A stretch of 64,000 nucleotides of DNA, taken from NCBI RefSeq assembly GCF_021272205.1, contig NZ_JAJSDX010000001.1:434001-498000 (forward strand), read 5' to 3'. The stretch comes from Pantoea sp. Mb-10. Lineage in GTDB: Bacteria; Pseudomonadota; Gammaproteobacteria; Enterobacterales; Enterobacteriaceae. The notes under the pieces were generated by a model. It did no database searches, was not told where the DNA came from, and was given only the letters and a program-made list of their open reading frames with translations. Both the position numbers and the translations under genes were made by a program. Below are positions 44,444 to 55,996 of this stretch, piece after piece (the stretch's first letter is position 1; the number at the start of each line of letters is the position of its first letter).

Positions 44444-45745
44444 TTATCGATCCCAGTACGACTCTTCCAAACTGTCTTCCCGCTCCGGCAGCCCGCGCGT
44501 CAGACGCGGTGAATGCTGGTTCAACACCTGATAGCTCACGCGGTTCGCGTATTTACACACCTGCGCCAGCGAGGAGTAGGTCAGATACTCGCGCGCGTGT
44601 TTGCTGGAGTTGGGCACTTTCTGCCGGTGGAAGTTGTTGGCGGTGATGTCGTGCAGCAGCGCCGCCAGTGCGCCATCGCCAGCACCGTTGGTGTTCATGA
44701 TCTTCTCCGGGCCGCCCATGTACGGCGCAATGTGAGAGAAGATACGCAGCGGCTGCGCGCAATCCTGATGACGCATCGCGCGGCTGAATTCGTACTGGTT
44801 GAATTCCGCAATAGCGCCTGGCAGCAGCGGATGATTGGTATTGCGCTTGAACGCCTCTTCGGTGAAACCGGCCATGTAGAGGCCGGTCGGCCCGGCGGTG
44901 CACAGCACCAGATCCACCCAATCCAGCGCCATGTTGGCGGCAAGCAGCGGATCGGCCTCGCCGGTTAGCGCCAACGCTTCCTCTTCGTTCATTGCCACGA
45001 TAGAGACGTGATCGCGCAGGAAATCCCGCCAAAAGCCGGGGTTATCCTGGATGACATATTTGGTGCCCAGCGTGAGCACCACGGGCACGTTGTGCTTTTT
45101 GGCGTAGCCTATGGCACGCAGCGTGGCTTCAGGCATCGGTTCACCTGGCTGGCAGCGCACCAGGTAAGAGGTCAATACCAGCGCCGACGCCCCGGCAATC
45201 ACCTCCTCCGGGATACTGTCCGCGTTGAGCTGGTTCATCAGACCGGGGCTGATGGCAAACGTGCGCTCGCCGTGTTCGCCAATCAGCGTGAAGCAGCGGC
45301 CAATCGCGCCGTCTACGCCTTGCAGATGGTTGAGGTCCATGCGGCTCGACGTATTGCACAGGTAGCGATAAGCGTAACCGCCGATTTGGATGTTGTTGCA
45401 CATCACGCCCAACAGCACCGAACGGTCATCCGCCAGCACGGAATAGTTGTGGAGCGTATTACCAATGGTGCCACCGGCAAACTGATGGGTAATAAGCGCG
45501 TCGCGCATCAGCTCATTGTAGAGGGCTTCGGCGGTGGCATCGTCGATCACCAGCGAGTGCCCGGCGCTCAAGCCGTAGCGCTGCAGGAAGTCGTCATCCA
45601 CTTTGGCTTCGATATCCACCAGCGTTTGATCGATCCCCACCACCCAGCTGCCCTCTTCTTGCTCGTGTTGAGCAGCCAGCAACAGCGGATCGCGCGCGTT
45701 AACGGGAAAGTAGTGTTTAGATTTGCGTTTGCCGGGAAATTTCAT
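44444..45745 (-). CDS. gsk: Gsk, inosine-guanosine kinase
   Basis: A 433-residue PfkB-family kinase phosphorylating guanosine and inosine in purine salvage. The C-terminal signature MNTNGAGDGALAALLHD with the catalytic Asp is intact, and the length matches E. coli Gsk (434). It follows adk on the same strand in the conserved order. Confidence 0.97.
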   Translation of the reverse strand: MKFPGKRKSKHYFPVNARDPLLLAAQHEQEEGSWVVGIDQTLVDIEAKVDDDFLQRYGLSAGHSLVIDDATAEALYNELMRDALITHQFAGGTIGNTLHNYSVLADDRSVLLGVMCNNIQIGGYAYRYLCNTSSRMDLNHLQGVDGAIGRCFTLIGEHGERTFAISPGLMNQLNADSIPEEVIAGASALVLTSYLVRCQPGEPMPEATLRAIGYAKKHNVPVVLTLGTKYVIQDNPGFWRDFLRDHVSIVAMNEEEALALTGEADPLLAANMALDWVDLVLCTAGPTGLYMAGFTEEAFKRNTNHPLLPGAIAEFNQYEFSRAMRHQDCAQPLRIFSHIAPYMGGPEKIMNTNGAGDGALAALLHDITANNFHRQKVPNSSKHAREYLTYSSLAQVCKYANRVSYQVLNQHSPRLTRGLPEREDSLEESYWDR

Positions 45746-45837
45746 GAAAGGCTGCCGTCAGGAAAACATCAGGCGGCGGATATTATCACACTCTTGCCCC
45801 GGACTTTAACGGGCCGGTTAAGCAAATCGTGGGCAAT

Positions 45838-45863
45838 AAAAAGGGCCGCCTGAGCGACCCTGG
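45838..45863 (-). terminator. Probable adk terminator
   Basis: On the minus strand AGGGTCGC pairs imperfectly with GCGGCCCT around TCAG, followed by TTTTT, just after the adk stop. Confidence 0.65.
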
Positions 45864-45868
45864 CAAAC

Positions 45869-46663
<795 letters not shown>

Positions 46664-46704
46664 TTAAGAATTAACGCCAGGCTGTCATACACGACGCGCC
46701 GCCA

Positions 46705-46737
46705 TAAAAAAAGCGCCGCTTGCGCGACGCTTTTTCA
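46705..46737 (-). terminator. Terminator of htpG
   Basis: AGCGTCGC/GCGGCGCT stem with one mismatch, then a seven-base T-run on the minus strand, 12 bases after the htpG stop. Confidence 0.85.
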
Positions 46738-46748
46738 GAACAGCGCGG

Positions 46749-48623
46749 TTACGCCGTGAATAACTGGTTCATGCGACGGATAAACTGGTTAGGATCGTCC
46801 AGCGTGCCGCGCTCGGCCAGCAACGCCTGGTCCAGCAGCAGCTCAACCCACTCGGCAAAACGGGTTTCATCCTGCGTGTCCGCAACGCGTTTCACCAGGT
46901 TGTGTTCCGGATTGATCTCAAAGATATATTTCACTTCCGGCACATCCTGACCGGCAGCGGCAAACAGTTTTGCCATCTGCGTGCTCATTTCGTTGGCGTC
47001 GGTGGTCACAATCGCAGGGGTGTCTGTCAGACGGTGCGTCAGACGGACTTCTTTCACGCGTTCACCGAGCAGGGTTTTCACGCGCTCGACAAACGGCTCC
47101 AGCGCTTTTTCCGCCTCTTTCTGCTCTTCCGTCTCTTCATCAGCCAGTTTGCTGAGGGATTCGTCCGCTTTGCTCACCGACTGGAAGGCTTTGCCGTCGT
47201 ACTCGGTGAGATAGCTCATCATCCACTCGTCAATGCGATCGGAGAGCAGCAGCACTTCAATGCCTTTTTTGCGGAACAGCTCCAGATGTGGGCTGCTCTT
47301 CGCCGCGGCATAGCTGTCTGCCGTGATGTAGTAAATTTTTTCCTGCCCTTCGACCATGCGGCTCAGGTAATCATCAAGAGAGATCGTTTGCTCTGCGCCT
47401 TCGCTTTGCGTGGTGGCAAAGCGCAGTAGCTTGGCAATCGCCTGCTGGTTAGCGTGATCTTCCGCTGGCCCCTCTTTCAGCACCAGGCCGAACTCTTTCC
47501 AGAACTGCTGGTATTTCTCCGCGTCATCTTTCGCCAGTTTTTCCAGCATTTGCAGGCTGCGCTTGGTCAGCGAGGCGCGCAGGCTCTGGGTGATGCGGCT
47601 GTCCTGCAGAATTTCACGTGACACGTTCAGCGGCAGATCGTTGGAGTCAATCAGGCCGCGCACGAAGCGCAGATAGTTCGGCATAAACTGCTCGGCGTCA
47701 TCCATAATGAACACGCGCTGAACGTAGAGTTTCAGGCCATGCTTGCTATCACGATTCCACATGTCGAACGGCGCACGCTGCGGGATATAAAGCAGGCTGG
47801 TATATTCCTGTTTACCCTCAACGCGGTTGTGGCTCCAGATAGCCGGGTTGCTGAAGTCGTGGGCGATGTGCTTATAGAACTCGGTATACTCTTCGTCGCT
47901 GATTTCCGCTTTGCTACGCGTCCACAGCGCCTGCGCTTTGTTGATCTTCTCCCATGTGATGTCGCCGCTCTCTTCATCTTTTTTGGCGATCTCAACCGGC
48001 AGCGCAATGTGATCGGAATATTTGCTGATGATGCTGCGCACGCGCCAGTCGTTGAGGAAATCGTCCTCACCTTCGCGCAGATGCAGCGTAATTTCTGTGC
48101 CGCGATCGGCTTTCTCGATATCTGCTAGCGTGTAATCGCCTTCGCCTGCGGACTCCCAGAAGACCCCTTCTTCGGCGCTGGCACCGGCAGCGCGGGTGCG
48201 CACCGTGACTTTGTCTGCCACGATAAAGGCCGAATAGAAGCCTACGCCGAATTGACCAATCAGCTGGCTGTCTTTCGCCTGGTCAGATCCCATGGATTCC
48301 AGGAACGCTTTGGTGCCGGATTTGGCAATGGTGCCCAGATTCTCAATGACCTCATCGCGGCGCATGCCGATACCGTTATCGCTCAGCGTCAGCGTGCGGT
48401 TGTCCTTGTCCACGGAGATACGCACGCGCAGCTCGCCATCACCTTCATACAGATCCGGCGTTGAAAGCGCGCGGAAGCGCAGCTTATCGGCGGCGTCAGA
48501 GGCGTTGGAGATCAATTCGCGCAGGAAAATCTCTTTGTTTGAATAGAGGGAATGGATCATCAGGTGCAGAAGTTGTTTTACCTCTGACTGGAAGCCACGC
48601 GTCTCTTGTCCTTTCATGGTCAT
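46749..48623 (-). CDS. htpG: HtpG, Hsp90 molecular chaperone
   Basis: 624 residues from ATG 48623 ([12 protein letters not shown]), the E. coli length; GAGGTAGC precedes it. A longer frame (to 48692) would run into the recR 3' region. GHKL ATPase motifs are [27 protein letters not shown] and GQFGVGFYS; middle and dimerisation domains follow. It refolds clients with DnaK. Heat-shock (sigma-32) control is known for the family; I did not assign the promoter. Confidence 0.97.
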   Translation of the reverse strand: MTMKGQETRGFQSEVKQLLHLMIHSLYSNKEIFLRELISNASDAADKLRFRALSTPDLYEGDGELRVRISVDKDNRTLTLSDNGIGMRRDEVIENLGTIAKSGTKAFLESMGSDQAKDSQLIGQFGVGFYSAFIVADKVTVRTRAAGASAEEGVFWESAGEGDYTLADIEKADRGTEITLHLREGEDDFLNDWRVRSIISKYSDHIALPVEIAKKDEESGDITWEKINKAQALWTRSKAEISDEEYTEFYKHIAHDFSNPAIWSHNRVEGKQEYTSLLYIPQRAPFDMWNRDSKHGLKLYVQRVFIMDDAEQFMPNYLRFVRGLIDSNDLPLNVSREILQDSRITQSLRASLTKRSLQMLEKLAKDDAEKYQQFWKEFGLVLKEGPAEDHANQQAIAKLLRFATTQSEGAEQTISLDDYLSRMVEGQEKIYYITADSYAAAKSSPHLELFRKKGIEVLLLSDRIDEWMMSYLTEYDGKAFQSVSKADESLSKLADEETEEQKEAEKALEPFVERVKTLLGERVKEVRLTHRLTDTPAIVTTDANEMSTQMAKLFAAAGQDVPEVKYIFEINPEHNLVKRVADTQDETRFAEWVELLLDQALLAERGTLDDPNQFIRRMNQLFTA

Positions 48624-48691
48624 TGCTACCTCAACTGAATCAGGGTTGATCAAACGTTGAGGGAGAGATGGGGATGGCGGAAGGATTTTCA

Positions 48692-48717
48692 AGCCGGTAT
48701 CTAAAGGGATACCGGCA
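48692..48717 (-). terminator. Hairpin after recR
   Basis: GCCGGTATC and GATACCGGC pair around a six-base loop between recR and htpG; only a weak T stretch follows. Confidence 0.6.
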
Positions 48718-48722
48718 AGTGA

Positions 48723-49328
48723 TTAGAATTTAATCTTATGACGGCCTGCGAGCGAGTGCGACAGCGTGGTGCTGTCGACCATTTCCAACTCGCCGCCCAC
48801 CGGCACGCCATGCGCAATGCGGCTGGCGTCGACGCCATATTGTCCACACAGCTCGGCGATGTAGTTGGCGGTCGCCTCCCCTTCCACTGTGGGGTTGGTG
48901 GCGAGAATCACCTCTTGCAGCGTCTCACGTTCGAGTCGCTGTTCCAGGCGATCCAGGCCGATATCCTGCGGGCCAATGCCGTCCAGCGGCGAAAGGTGGC
49001 CCATCAATACAAAGTAGCGTCCGCCAAACTGGCCCGTTTGTTCAATCGCATGGATATCTGCCGGGCTTTCTACCACGCAAATCTGCCCATTCTGTTGGCG
49101 ACGCGGGTTCGCACAGATGGTGCAAATCTCTTGCTCGGTGAACGTGCGGCAATCGGCGCAGTGGCCGATCTCCGACATCGCGCGCGTTAATGCCTGCGCC
49201 AGGCGCATGCCACCGCTGCGATCGCGTTGCAACAGCTGGAAAGCCATGCGCTGCGCCGACTTCGGGCCCACACCCGGCAGACAGCGCAGCGACTCCATCA
49301 ATGCTTCAAGCAGTGGACTGGTTTGCAT
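48723..49328 (-). CDS. recR: RecR, recombination mediator (RecFOR)
   Basis: A 201-residue protein: N-terminal helix-hairpin-helix ([17 protein letters not shown]), C4 zinc finger ([16 protein letters not shown]), Toprim domain ([24 protein letters not shown]) and a Walker-B-like C-terminus. With RecO it loads RecA onto gapped DNA. It starts at 49328, overlapping the ybaB stop by one base, and belongs to the dnaX-ybaB-recR operon. Confidence 0.98.
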   Translation of the reverse strand: MQTSPLLEALMESLRCLPGVGPKSAQRMAFQLLQRDRSGGMRLAQALTRAMSEIGHCADCRTFTEQEICTICANPRRQQNGQICVVESPADIHAIEQTGQFGGRYFVLMGHLSPLDGIGPQDIGLDRLEQRLERETLQEVILATNPTVEGEATANYIAELCGQYGVDASRIAHGVPVGGELEMVDSTTLSHSLAGRHKIKF

Positions 49329-49657
49329 CAGAACGGCATCTTAAAGCCTGGCGGCAGCTGCATGCCAGAAGACACGGAAGCCATCTTCTCTTTCTGCGTT
49401 TCATCGATGCGGCGCGCGGCGTCGTTGAATGCTGCGGCAATCAAATCTTCCAGCATGTCTTTGTCATCTTCCAGCAGGCTGGGATCGACTTCAACACGGC
49501 GGCAATTGTGCGCCCCATTGATGGTCACTTTTACCAGACCCGCACCGGACTCACCCGTGACTTCCAGCGCGGCGATCTCTTCCTGAACTTTGGCCATTTT
49601 ATCCTGCATCTGCTGGGCCTGTTTCATCAGGTTGCCCAATCCGCCTTTACCAAACAT
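49328..49657 (-). CDS. ybaB: YbaB/EbfC nucleoid-associated protein
   Basis: A 109-residue DNA-binding dimer, start [21 protein letters not shown] at ATG 49657. The tweezer-like alpha/beta fold residues ([35 protein letters not shown]) match the family. It lies between dnaX and recR, as in most bacteria; a role in recombination or genome organisation is inferred from this context. Confidence 0.96.
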   Translation of the reverse strand: MFGKGGLGNLMKQAQQMQDKMAKVQEEIAALEVTGESGAGLVKVTINGAHNCRRVEVDPSLLEDDKDMLEDLIAAAFNDAARRIDETQKEKMASVSSGMQLPPGFKMPF

Positions 49658-49707
49658 AGTTTTCTCTCTCTGCTGGGGCTGCGCGCAACGCCTGCGCGGC
49701 AGCGTGT

Positions 49708-51684
49708 TCATACGGGTCGAATACTTTCTGTATCCAGATCGGCATCAAAGAAGCGACGCAGCGTCTGAATATGCGTATCGCTTTCAATGGATTGACGCGC
49801 CTGCGCCAGTTTCTCTTCGTAAATCGCCTGACGCCACTCAAGCGGCGTCAAGGTTTCGGGATTATCATCTTCCACAATAGTGAGTTCAACCGCCTGTCCG
49901 GCCCTGTCACTGAGTGCCTGCGCCAGCGCCTGCTGCGCGGCGGTGGAATTGAGATGCCGCTGGCTGCTGCGTAAATGCAGCGTCACGCGCTGGCCATCAA
50001 CTTCTTTCCACGCGTTAAGGGCCACCTGCTGCACCAGCTTCGGCAGCGTTAAGGTGGCAATTTCTGCCGCCCAGGCGTCGCGCTGCTGCGCCTCTTCCGC
50101 CAGCTTCAAGGCAAGCTCAGGGGTTTTCTCATGCTCCAGCGCCGAACGCAAGGCTTTTGGCGTGGCGACCGGCTCGGGTGCAACCTCTTCCTGCTGCTGA
50201 GCTTTCCAGCGGTAGGCTTCTACTTTAGCCGGTTTTTTTACGGCCGGTTCAGTGACGCGCTGCTGCACGCGCTCGGTGACGCTGGCCAAACGTTCCAGCG
50301 CCGGATTGGCCGGCCGCGCGGATGGCGCTGCCGGCTCACTCTTTTTTGCTTTACTGGCCCCCTGCCTCAGCAGCTGCGTGCGCGCTTGCAGCAGTTGGCT
50401 GGTGGCATCCGGCAGCGTTTCCGTCGGGCCGGTTGCAGGGCGCGGCGCCGCTTCCGGCGCTGCCGAAGAGGCTGGCGGCGCCATTTGCGGCTGCGCAGGC
50501 GTCGCCTGCGATGTGGGCATTGGTTCCTGAGGCGCTGGCGCGGACGGCACGGGCTGCGGCGTCAAGCCGGGGCGCGCCACCGGTTCAGCCAGCGTCGCCT
50601 GCGGGTGGAACGCCAGCGCGCGCAATAGCGTCATCTCGACGCCCATGCGGCGATCCGGTGCCAGCGGCAGATCTTTCCGCCCCATTAATAAGGTTTGATA
50701 ATAGAGCTGCACATCGGCAGGCGGCAGCACGCGCGCCAGTTCGCGCAGGCGCTGCGCCTGGAAAGGCTCATCTTCGCCAAGCGATGCAGGCAGCAGCTGC
50801 ACCATGGCAATGCGGTGCAGGAGGCGCAGCATCTCCACCAGCAGCGCTTCCCATTCCACGCCGCGCGAGGCGGCTTGGTTTAAGAGCGCCATCACCTGCT
50901 CACCCTGCCCTTCAACCAGCGCTTCAATCAGCGCCAGCGGCTGCTCATCGTCCAGCGTACCGAGCATGCGCGCCACGGTTTCCCGCGTCACGCTGCCCTG
51001 CCCCATCGCAATCGCCTGATCGCTCAGGCTGAGCGCATCGCGCATGCTACCCTCGGCGGCGCGGGCCAGCAGATGCAGCGCGCGAGGTTCAGCCGCGATC
51101 TGCTCTTGCGCTAAAACGTGCGCCAGCTGATGCTGGATCTGCTCTACGTCTAGCGCTTTCAGGTGGAACTGCAGGCAGCGTGACAAAATTGTCACCGGCA
51201 GCTTTTGCGGATCGGTCGTCGCCAGCAAAAACTTCACGTGCGACGGCGGCTCTTCCAGCGTCTTTAACAGCGCGTTGAAACTGTGGCGCGACAGCATATG
51301 CACTTCGTCGATCAAATAGACTTTGAAGCGGCCGCGCGCAGGCGCGTACTGCACGTTATCCAGCAGATCGCGCGTGTCCTCGACTTTGGTACGGGACGCG
51401 GCATCAATCTCGATCAGATCAACAAACCGGCCCTGCTCGATCTCGCGACAGTTATCGCACTGACCGCAAGGCGTGGCGGTGATGCCTGTTTCGCAGTTTA
51501 GCCCTTTTGCCAACAGGCGGGCGATGGAGGTCTTTCCTACGCCACGGGTGCCGGAGAAAAGATAAGCATGATGGATACGTCCCAGTGACAATCCGTTGGC
51601 CAACGCCGTCAGCACATGTTCCTGACCGACTACGTCAGCGAAAGCCTGGGGACGCCATTTTCGCGCAAGTACCTGATAGCTCAT
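49708..51684 (-). CDS. dnaX: DnaX, DNA polymerase III tau subunit (gamma by frameshift)
   Basis: 658 residues for tau. AAA+ clamp-loader motifs: Walker [10 protein letters not shown], zinc module [18 protein letters not shown] (Walker B), SRC sensor. Domain III is followed by a Pro/Ala-rich linker (about 370-450) and the alpha/DnaB-binding domains IV-V. A frameshift site at codons 447-448 gives gamma (see the separate entry). It is the first gene of dnaX-ybaB-recR. Confidence 0.98.
   Translation of the reverse strand: MSYQVLARKWRPQAFADVVGQEHVLTALANGLSLGRIHHAYLFSGTRGVGKTSIARLLAKGLNCETGITATPCGQCDNCREIEQGRFVDLIEIDAASRTKVEDTRDLLDNVQYAPARGRFKVYLIDEVHMLSRHSFNALLKTLEEPPSHVKFLLATTDPQKLPVTILSRCLQFHLKALDVEQIQHQLAHVLAQEQIAAEPRALHLLARAAEGSMRDALSLSDQAIAMGQGSVTRETVARMLGTLDDEQPLALIEALVEGQGEQVMALLNQAASRGVEWEALLVEMLRLLHRIAMVQLLPASLGEDEPFQAQRLRELARVLPPADVQLYYQTLLMGRKDLPLAPDRRMGVEMTLLRALAFHPQATLAEPVARPGLTPQPVPSAPAPQEPMPTSQATPAQPQMAPPASSAAPEAAPRPATGPTETLPDATSQLLQARTQLLRQGASKAKKSEPAAPSARPANPALERLASVTERVQQRVTEPAVKKPAKVEAYRWKAQQQEEVAPEPVATPKALRSALEHEKTPELALKLAEEAQQRDAWAAEIATLTLPKLVQQVALNAWKEVDGQRVTLHLRSSQRHLNSTAAQQALAQALSDRAGQAVELTIVEDDNPETLTPLEWRQAIYEEKLAQARQSIESDTHIQTLRRFFDADLDTESIRPV
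50341..50347 (-). promoter_or_regulatory. Programmed -1 frameshift site in dnaX (gamma subunit)
   Basis: A-AAA-AAG in zero-frame phase at codons 447-448, with TGA two codons later in the -1 frame. That gives a gamma of 449 residues against tau of 658. An SD-like GGGGG lies about ten bases upstream and a G/C-rich inverted repeat just downstream, the three elements known in E. coli. Confidence 0.93.
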
Positions 51685-51866
51685 GTGGATTCAATCACTG
51701 GATGTTATTAGGTTGGCACAGCGGTGCAGCCGAAAGAACCGGGATCCGCCGTAGAAAAGGGGAAAAATGCCGCTACGCAAACCCTGTTTATTTTGGCAGT
51801 AGTTTAACAGCCACAGCAGAATATGCCTATAGCGCTGTGATCCGTTGAAAAGCGGAAATCGTCAGG

Positions 51867-51892
51867 ACGCCCCGCTATCCTGCGGGGCGATC
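51867..51892 (-). terminator. Hairpin after apt
   Basis: CGCCCCGC and GCGGGGCG pair around a six-base loop directly after the apt stop; no T-run. Confidence 0.6.
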
Positions 51893-51897
51893 GTACC

Positions 51898-52449
51898 TTA
51901 GTGGCCGGGGAAGTTGACCAGGCTAAAGCACTCTACGCCTTGCGCATTGAGGCGCGCTTCGCCGTTCAAATCAAACAGATTAATGATGAACGCGGCATCT
52001 TTCACTTCGCCGCCGGCGCGGCGGATCAGCTTCACAGTGGCTTCAAGCGTGCCGCCGGTGGCCAGCAGGTCGTCTACCACCAGCACCACATCTCCAGCAC
52101 CAATGGCATCCGTGTGCAGCTCCAGCGCATCGGTGCCGTACTCCAGCTCATAGCTCTCGCGGATCGTTTCGCGCGGCAGTTTGCCTGGCTTGCGCACCGG
52201 CACGAAACCCACGCCTAATCCCAGCGCAACCGGGGCGCCGAACAGGAAACCACGCGCTTCTGTTCCAACCACTTTGGTGATGCCTTTGTTGCGATAACGC
52301 TCAACCAGAATCGCGATAGCGGCGGCGTACGCCTGCGGATCTTCCAGTAGGCTGGTGACATCGCGGAACAAAATGCCTGGCTTAGGATAGTCGGGAATAC
52401 TCTTGATGCTGTTTTTGATGCGTTCAAGCTGCTGCGCAGTTGCGGTCAT
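51898..52449 (-). CDS. apt: Apt, adenine phosphoribosyltransferase
   Basis: 183 residues. PRPP-binding motif [16 protein letters not shown], dimer and adenine-binding segments ([29 protein letters not shown]). It salvages adenine to AMP in the cytoplasm. It lies upstream of dnaX, as in E. coli, with its own promoter region before 52449. Confidence 0.98.
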   Translation of the reverse strand: MTATAQQLERIKNSIKSIPDYPKPGILFRDVTSLLEDPQAYAAAIAILVERYRNKGITKVVGTEARGFLFGAPVALGLGVGFVPVRKPGKLPRETIRESYELEYGTDALELHTDAIGAGDVVLVVDDLLATGGTLEATVKLIRRAGGEVKDAAFIINLFDLNGEARLNAQGVECFSLVNFPGH

Positions 52450-52598
52450 AAATTTACGCCTGGAAAAATATCTAATACGCGCAGCTTCTTACAGCACCAA
52501 TACCCGGAAACCGGGTTTAGCGAAGACAGTGAGAAAGGGAAGCCACGCACGAAGATGCCCAAATCTATGCAAATAAGCGTCCAAATGCAACCCTGGGG

Positions 52599-52982
52599 CT
52601 ATGAATCGCGCTTATCTGTTTGCGTATCCACCACCGGGATTCGCCAGAGAAAGAAAAGTAGCGTCAGGAGCAGTATCAACAGCATGACGCGCACCCACAG
52701 CACCTTGACCAGATAGAGCGACAACGCAAAGCTGATGGCGATAAGCGCGATAGCGCGACCTTTGGCACCCGGCGGCATCGCACGGTGTTGCTGCCAGTGG
52801 CGTAGGTAACGTCCAAAAGGCGAACGCCACATCAGCCAGTGGTGGAAACGCGGCGAAGAACGGGCAAAGCACCAAGCCGCGAGCAACATGAATGGCGTGG
52901 TGGGCAACAAAGGTAATACAATGCCTAGCGTGCCCAGCGCAATGGCCAGCCAGCCGAGACTTAATAGCAGAAGTCGCTGCAT
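52599..52982 (-). CDS. ybaN: YbaN, DUF454 inner-membrane protein
   Basis: A 127-residue protein with two N-terminal helices (LGWLAIALGTLGIVLPLLPTTPF, then LLAAWCFARSSPRFHHW) and two more near residues 80-115. It is colinear with E. coli YbaN. The start MQRLLLLSLGWL (52982) follows the family, although the frame extends nine codons. Function is unknown. It is divergent from priC. Confidence 0.9.
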   Translation of the reverse strand: MQRLLLLSLGWLAIALGTLGIVLPLLPTTPFMLLAAWCFARSSPRFHHWLMWRSPFGRYLRHWQQHRAMPPGAKGRAIALIAISFALSLYLVKVLWVRVMLLILLLTLLFFLWRIPVVDTQTDKRDS

Positions 52983-53042
52983 ACCGATGCCCAAAAAGAA
53001 ATACATCAATCACGTCAGATTAACACAGTTGGACACCCAGTC

Positions 53043-53555
53043 ATGTCATTACCGCCTGCACACCCGCGCCTGCACGCCGCGCTTGAACGGCTGCGCCAGT
53101 ATATTGAGCATCAGCCTGACGGCGCGTGTCGCCAGCCACGCTTTGACGCCCAGCTGTTTCGCTGCAAAGGAACGCGACTGGCGGATTATCTGCGCGAGGT
53201 GGAGCAGAACGTGGCGCAGTTAACCGCTGCCGACGGAGATCGGACGCGTCAGCAGTGGCTGGCCGAAAAAGTGGTGGATCAAATTGCCGCGCTACAGCGC
53301 GAGTGTCAGAGCCAACAGCTGCGCGTGGCGCGCGAACGTCCGCGTCATCGGCCTAACCAGCAGAAACGTGAAGAGTATCAGGGCTATGAAACGCGGCTAC
53401 TGGCGATGCTTGAGCAGCGCGAGCACGCGCTGGCGCGGGCTGAAACCCTGAGCGTGCAGCAGCAGTTGATTCGTGAAGTAGAACAACTGCACGCGCGCCT
53501 GGCGCGCTGCCGAGCCGCACTCTATAAGCTCGATCTGCTGCCGCCTGCGCCTTAA
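53043..53555 (+). CDS. priC: PriC, primosomal replication protein
   Basis: A 170-residue all-helical basic protein (many Arg/Gln, e.g. RVARERPRHRPNQQKREEYQ). It loads DnaB at stalled forks through the PriA-independent restart route and binds SSB. Identified by position (ybaN-priC-rsmS-acrR) and by the family pattern ALERLRQYIEHQPDGA, RFDAQLFRC and YETRLLAMLEQRE. Confidence 0.9.
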   Translation: MSLPPAHPRLHAALERLRQYIEHQPDGACRQPRFDAQLFRCKGTRLADYLREVEQNVAQLTAADGDRTRQQWLAEKVVDQIAALQRECQSQQLRVARERPRHRPNQQKREEYQGYETRLLAMLEQREHALARAETLSVQQQLIREVEQLHARLARCRAALYKLDLLPPAP

Positions 53556-53608
53556 AATTAGTGCGCGCTTTCCTCTATACTTGCTGCAAAGAGGGAGGGA
53601 CTAACACC

Positions 53609-53854
53609 ATGGCGCTCGTGCTTTGGATACTTATCGGTGTGGCCGCAGGCATAATAAAACGGCGGATATTACCTGGCAGACCGGGCGGATTGATGCCAAC
53701 GTTGGTGCTGGCCGCCATCGGCGCGTTAATCGGCGGCTACGTTGCCACCTATTTTACCAGCGGAGAACTGGGTACCCTGCATGCCGTCGGCCTCGCCGCC
53801 GCGCTGATTGGCGCGGTGCTGATGCTGCTGGTCTCCGTGAAACTGCGCATCTAG
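53609..53854 (+). CDS. GlsB/YeaQ/YmgE-family small membrane protein
   Basis: 81 residues with three hydrophobic helices: [38 protein letters not shown] and [21 protein letters not shown]. The transglycosylase-associated family pattern is followed, including the R-I-x-P-G-x-G-G loop ([10 protein letters not shown]). The start ATG 53609 follows GAGGGAGGG. Family members are stress-induced; the role is unclear. E. coli does not carry such a gene between priC and ybaM. It is cotranscribed with rsmS, eight bases on. Confidence 0.85.
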   Translation: MALVLWILIGVAAGIIKRRILPGRPGGLMPTLVLAAIGALIGGYVATYFTSGELGTLHAVGLAAALIGAVLMLLVSVKLRI

Positions 53855-53862
53855 GAGAGAGA

Positions 53863-54012
53863 ATGTCACTGGAAACTGCACCTGACGAGATCAAGCTCGC
53901 TGTCGATTTGATCCAGCTGCTTGAAGAGAATAATGTGCCGGTGGCCACCGTGCTGGCGGCGCTGGCGATCGTTGAGCGGGATTATCTGCAGAAGCAGGCG
54001 GCAGGCGCTTAA
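53863..54012 (+). CDS. rsmS: RsmS (YbaM), small pleiotropic regulatory protein
   Basis: A 49-residue protein matching E. coli YbaM over its length (MSLE-APD--KLAVDLI-LLEEN, VL-AL-IV-RDY). In Pectobacterium RsmS influences virulence and secondary metabolism. The start follows GGAGAGAGA. Its stop overlaps the acrR 3' end by four bases on the opposite strand. Confidence 0.92.
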   Translation: MSLETAPDEIKLAVDLIQLLEENNVPVATVLAALAIVERDYLQKQAAGA

Positions 54013-54647
54013 GCCGGCGCTGAAAGCGTAGGGCTTAAGCGCAGCATATCTAAAAACGCGTTGACCAACTGCGGCGCATCGGCAGCCAAATCGAATGCTT
54101 GAGGGTTAAAAAGCCAGCTCTCCATCATGCCATTAATGTAGCCACACATCATACGCGCCGACTGACGCGTGTTGAGGCCCGCGGGCAGCTGCCTGGAGGC
54201 AATGCACTCGCGCAGTACGACTTCAATACGTTCGTAGCTCTCTAACAGCAAGCTTTGCCGCATATCCTGTAAGGTGGTCATTTCACCCACAAACTCGCAT
54301 TTGTGAAAGATAATCTCCATTAATGCACGTCTTTGCGGATCCTGGGCCGTGGACTCCAGGATATAGATCAGCATCGCACGAATAACCGACAGTGGATCGC
54401 CGGGATATTTTGTTTGATACTCAATTTCCACATCGTCCAGCCCAGCATCACACCGCAGCCAGATCTCATGCAGCAGATCGGCTTTGTTTTTGAAATGCCA
54501 ATAAATGGCGCCACGCGTGACGCCAGCCGCTGACGCGATATCAGCCAGGGAAGTGGCAACCACTCCCTGCTCAGAAAACAGAGATAAGGCAGCATCAAGA
54601 ATTTGATGCCGTGTTTCAAGAGCTTGCGCTTTGGTTTTTCGTGCCAT
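54009..54647 (-). CDS. acrR: AcrR, TetR-family repressor of acrAB
   Basis: A 212-residue TetR regulator. The helix-turn-helix ([27 protein letters not shown]) matches E. coli AcrR, and the C-terminal ligand-binding domain senses diverse drugs and bile salts. It is divergent from acrA with the 24-base operator between them. Confidence 0.97.
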   Translation of the reverse strand: MARKTKAQALETRHQILDAALSLFSEQGVVATSLADIASAAGVTRGAIYWHFKNKADLLHEIWLRCDAGLDDVEIEYQTKYPGDPLSVIRAMLIYILESTAQDPQRRALMEIIFHKCEFVGEMTTLQDMRQSLLLESYERIEVVLRECIASRQLPAGLNTRQSARMMCGYINGMMESWLFNPQAFDLAADAPQLVNAFLDMLRLSPTLSAPA

Positions 54648-54676
54648 AGAAGTGTGTTTTTACAAACAGGCAAGTT

Positions 54677-54700
54677 TACATACATTTGTGAATGTATGTA
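54677..54700. promoter_or_regulatory. AcrR operator
   Basis: A perfect inverted repeat with half-site TACATACATT and spacer TGTG, identical to the E. coli AcrR site as I recall it, between acrR and acrA. Confidence 0.95.
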
Positions 54701-54788
54701 CCATAGCATGACCCGTATTTTAACGCAGCAATGGGTTTTATGGTTTGTGATCCATTGATCAATGATATCGGACACTAGAGGTTTATTT

Positions 54789-55979
54789 ATGAATAAAAAC
54801 AGAGGATTAGCGCCTCTGGCGGCCGTCCTGATGCTTTCAGGCAGCTTTGTGTTAACAGGATGTGATGATAATAAATCCCAGCAAGCCGCCCAGCAGCAAC
54901 CGCCTGAAGTTGGCGTTGTAACGTTAAAAAACGCGCCACTGAAGATCACCACCGAGTTACCGGGCCGAACCTCGGCTTTTCGCGTAGCCGAAGTGCGTCC
55001 TCAGGTGTCCGGTATCATTCTGAAACGCAATTTTGTTGAAGGCACAGACGTTAAGGCAGGCGTTTCGCTGTATCAAATCGATCCGGCGACCTATCAGGCA
55101 GCTTATGACAGCGCGAAAGGCGATCTGGCGCAGGCACAGGCCAATGCGCGCGTTGCCCAGTTAACGTTAAAGCGCTATAAACCGCTGCTCGGCACCAAAT
55201 ACATCAGCCAGCAAGATTACGACAACGCGGCGGCAACTGCGGCACAAACCGCTGCGGCCGTTCAAGCGGCCCAGGCGAACGTTGAAACCGCGCGCATTAA
55301 TTTAGCCTATACCAAAGTGACCTCACCGATCAGTGGGCGTATTGGTAAATCCGCCGTCACCGAGGGCGCGCTGGTCTCCAGCGGCCAAACCACCGCCCTT
55401 GCCACCGTGCAGCAGTTAGATCCCATGTATGTTGATGTGACACAATCCAGCGACGACTTTTTGCGCCTGCGCGCTGAACTGGAGTCGGGCCAGCTGAAGC
55501 AGAACGATGGCAAAGCCAACGTGACGCTGTTGATGCAGGACGGTAACGCATACAGCCAGCCAGGCACATTAGAATTCTCCGATGTCACCGTGGATGAAAC
55601 CACCGGCTCCATCACCTTACGCGCGATTTTCCCTAATCCTGACCACCGTCTGTTGCCCGGCATGTTTGTTCGCGCGCGGCTTGACGAAGGGACCAACCCC
55701 AATGCCCTACTGGTTCCGCAGCAGGGTGTCACGCGTACGCCGACCGGTCAGGCGACCGTGATGGTGGTAGGCGCGGATAACAAAGTGGAAGTGCGTAACA
55801 TTACCGCTAACCAAGCCTTTGGCGATAAATGGCTGGTTACTCAGGGGCTGAAAGAGGGCGATCGCGTGATCACCGTCGGGATTCAGCGTGCTAAGCCTGG
55901 TGCTCAGGTGACGCCACAAGAAGTCAAAGATGATGCCAAGGCTGCGCCAGACTCTCAGCCGGCTAAATCATCGTCATAA
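54789..55979 (+). CDS. acrA: AcrA, periplasmic adaptor lipoprotein of the AcrAB-TolC pump
   Basis: A 396-residue membrane-fusion protein. The lipobox LTGC places the acylated cysteine at residue 25. Lipoyl half-motifs, alpha-hairpin coiled coil (about 100-170, QANARVAQLTLKRYKPLL), beta-barrel and membrane-proximal domains follow in order. It links AcrB to TolC. The start is ATG 54789; a nine-codon extension is unsupported. It lies 17 bases before acrB. Confidence 0.97.
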   Translation: MNKNRGLAPLAAVLMLSGSFVLTGCDDNKSQQAAQQQPPEVGVVTLKNAPLKITTELPGRTSAFRVAEVRPQVSGIILKRNFVEGTDVKAGVSLYQIDPATYQAAYDSAKGDLAQAQANARVAQLTLKRYKPLLGTKYISQQDYDNAAATAAQTAAAVQAAQANVETARINLAYTKVTSPISGRIGKSAVTEGALVSSGQTTALATVQQLDPMYVDVTQSSDDFLRLRAELESGQLKQNDGKANVTLLMQDGNAYSQPGTLEFSDVTVDETTGSITLRAIFPNPDHRLLPGMFVRARLDEGTNPNALLVPQQGVTRTPTGQATVMVVGADNKVEVRNITANQAFGDKWLVTQGLKEGDRVITVGIQRAKPGAQVTPQEVKDDAKAAPDSQPAKSSS

Positions 55980-55996
55980 ACAGGAGCCGTTGATAC

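Noticed and set aside
50130-51032. Several long plus-strand frames opposite dnaX
   Set aside because: Ala/Arg-rich frames caused by the G/C-rich linker of dnaX; no independent signals.
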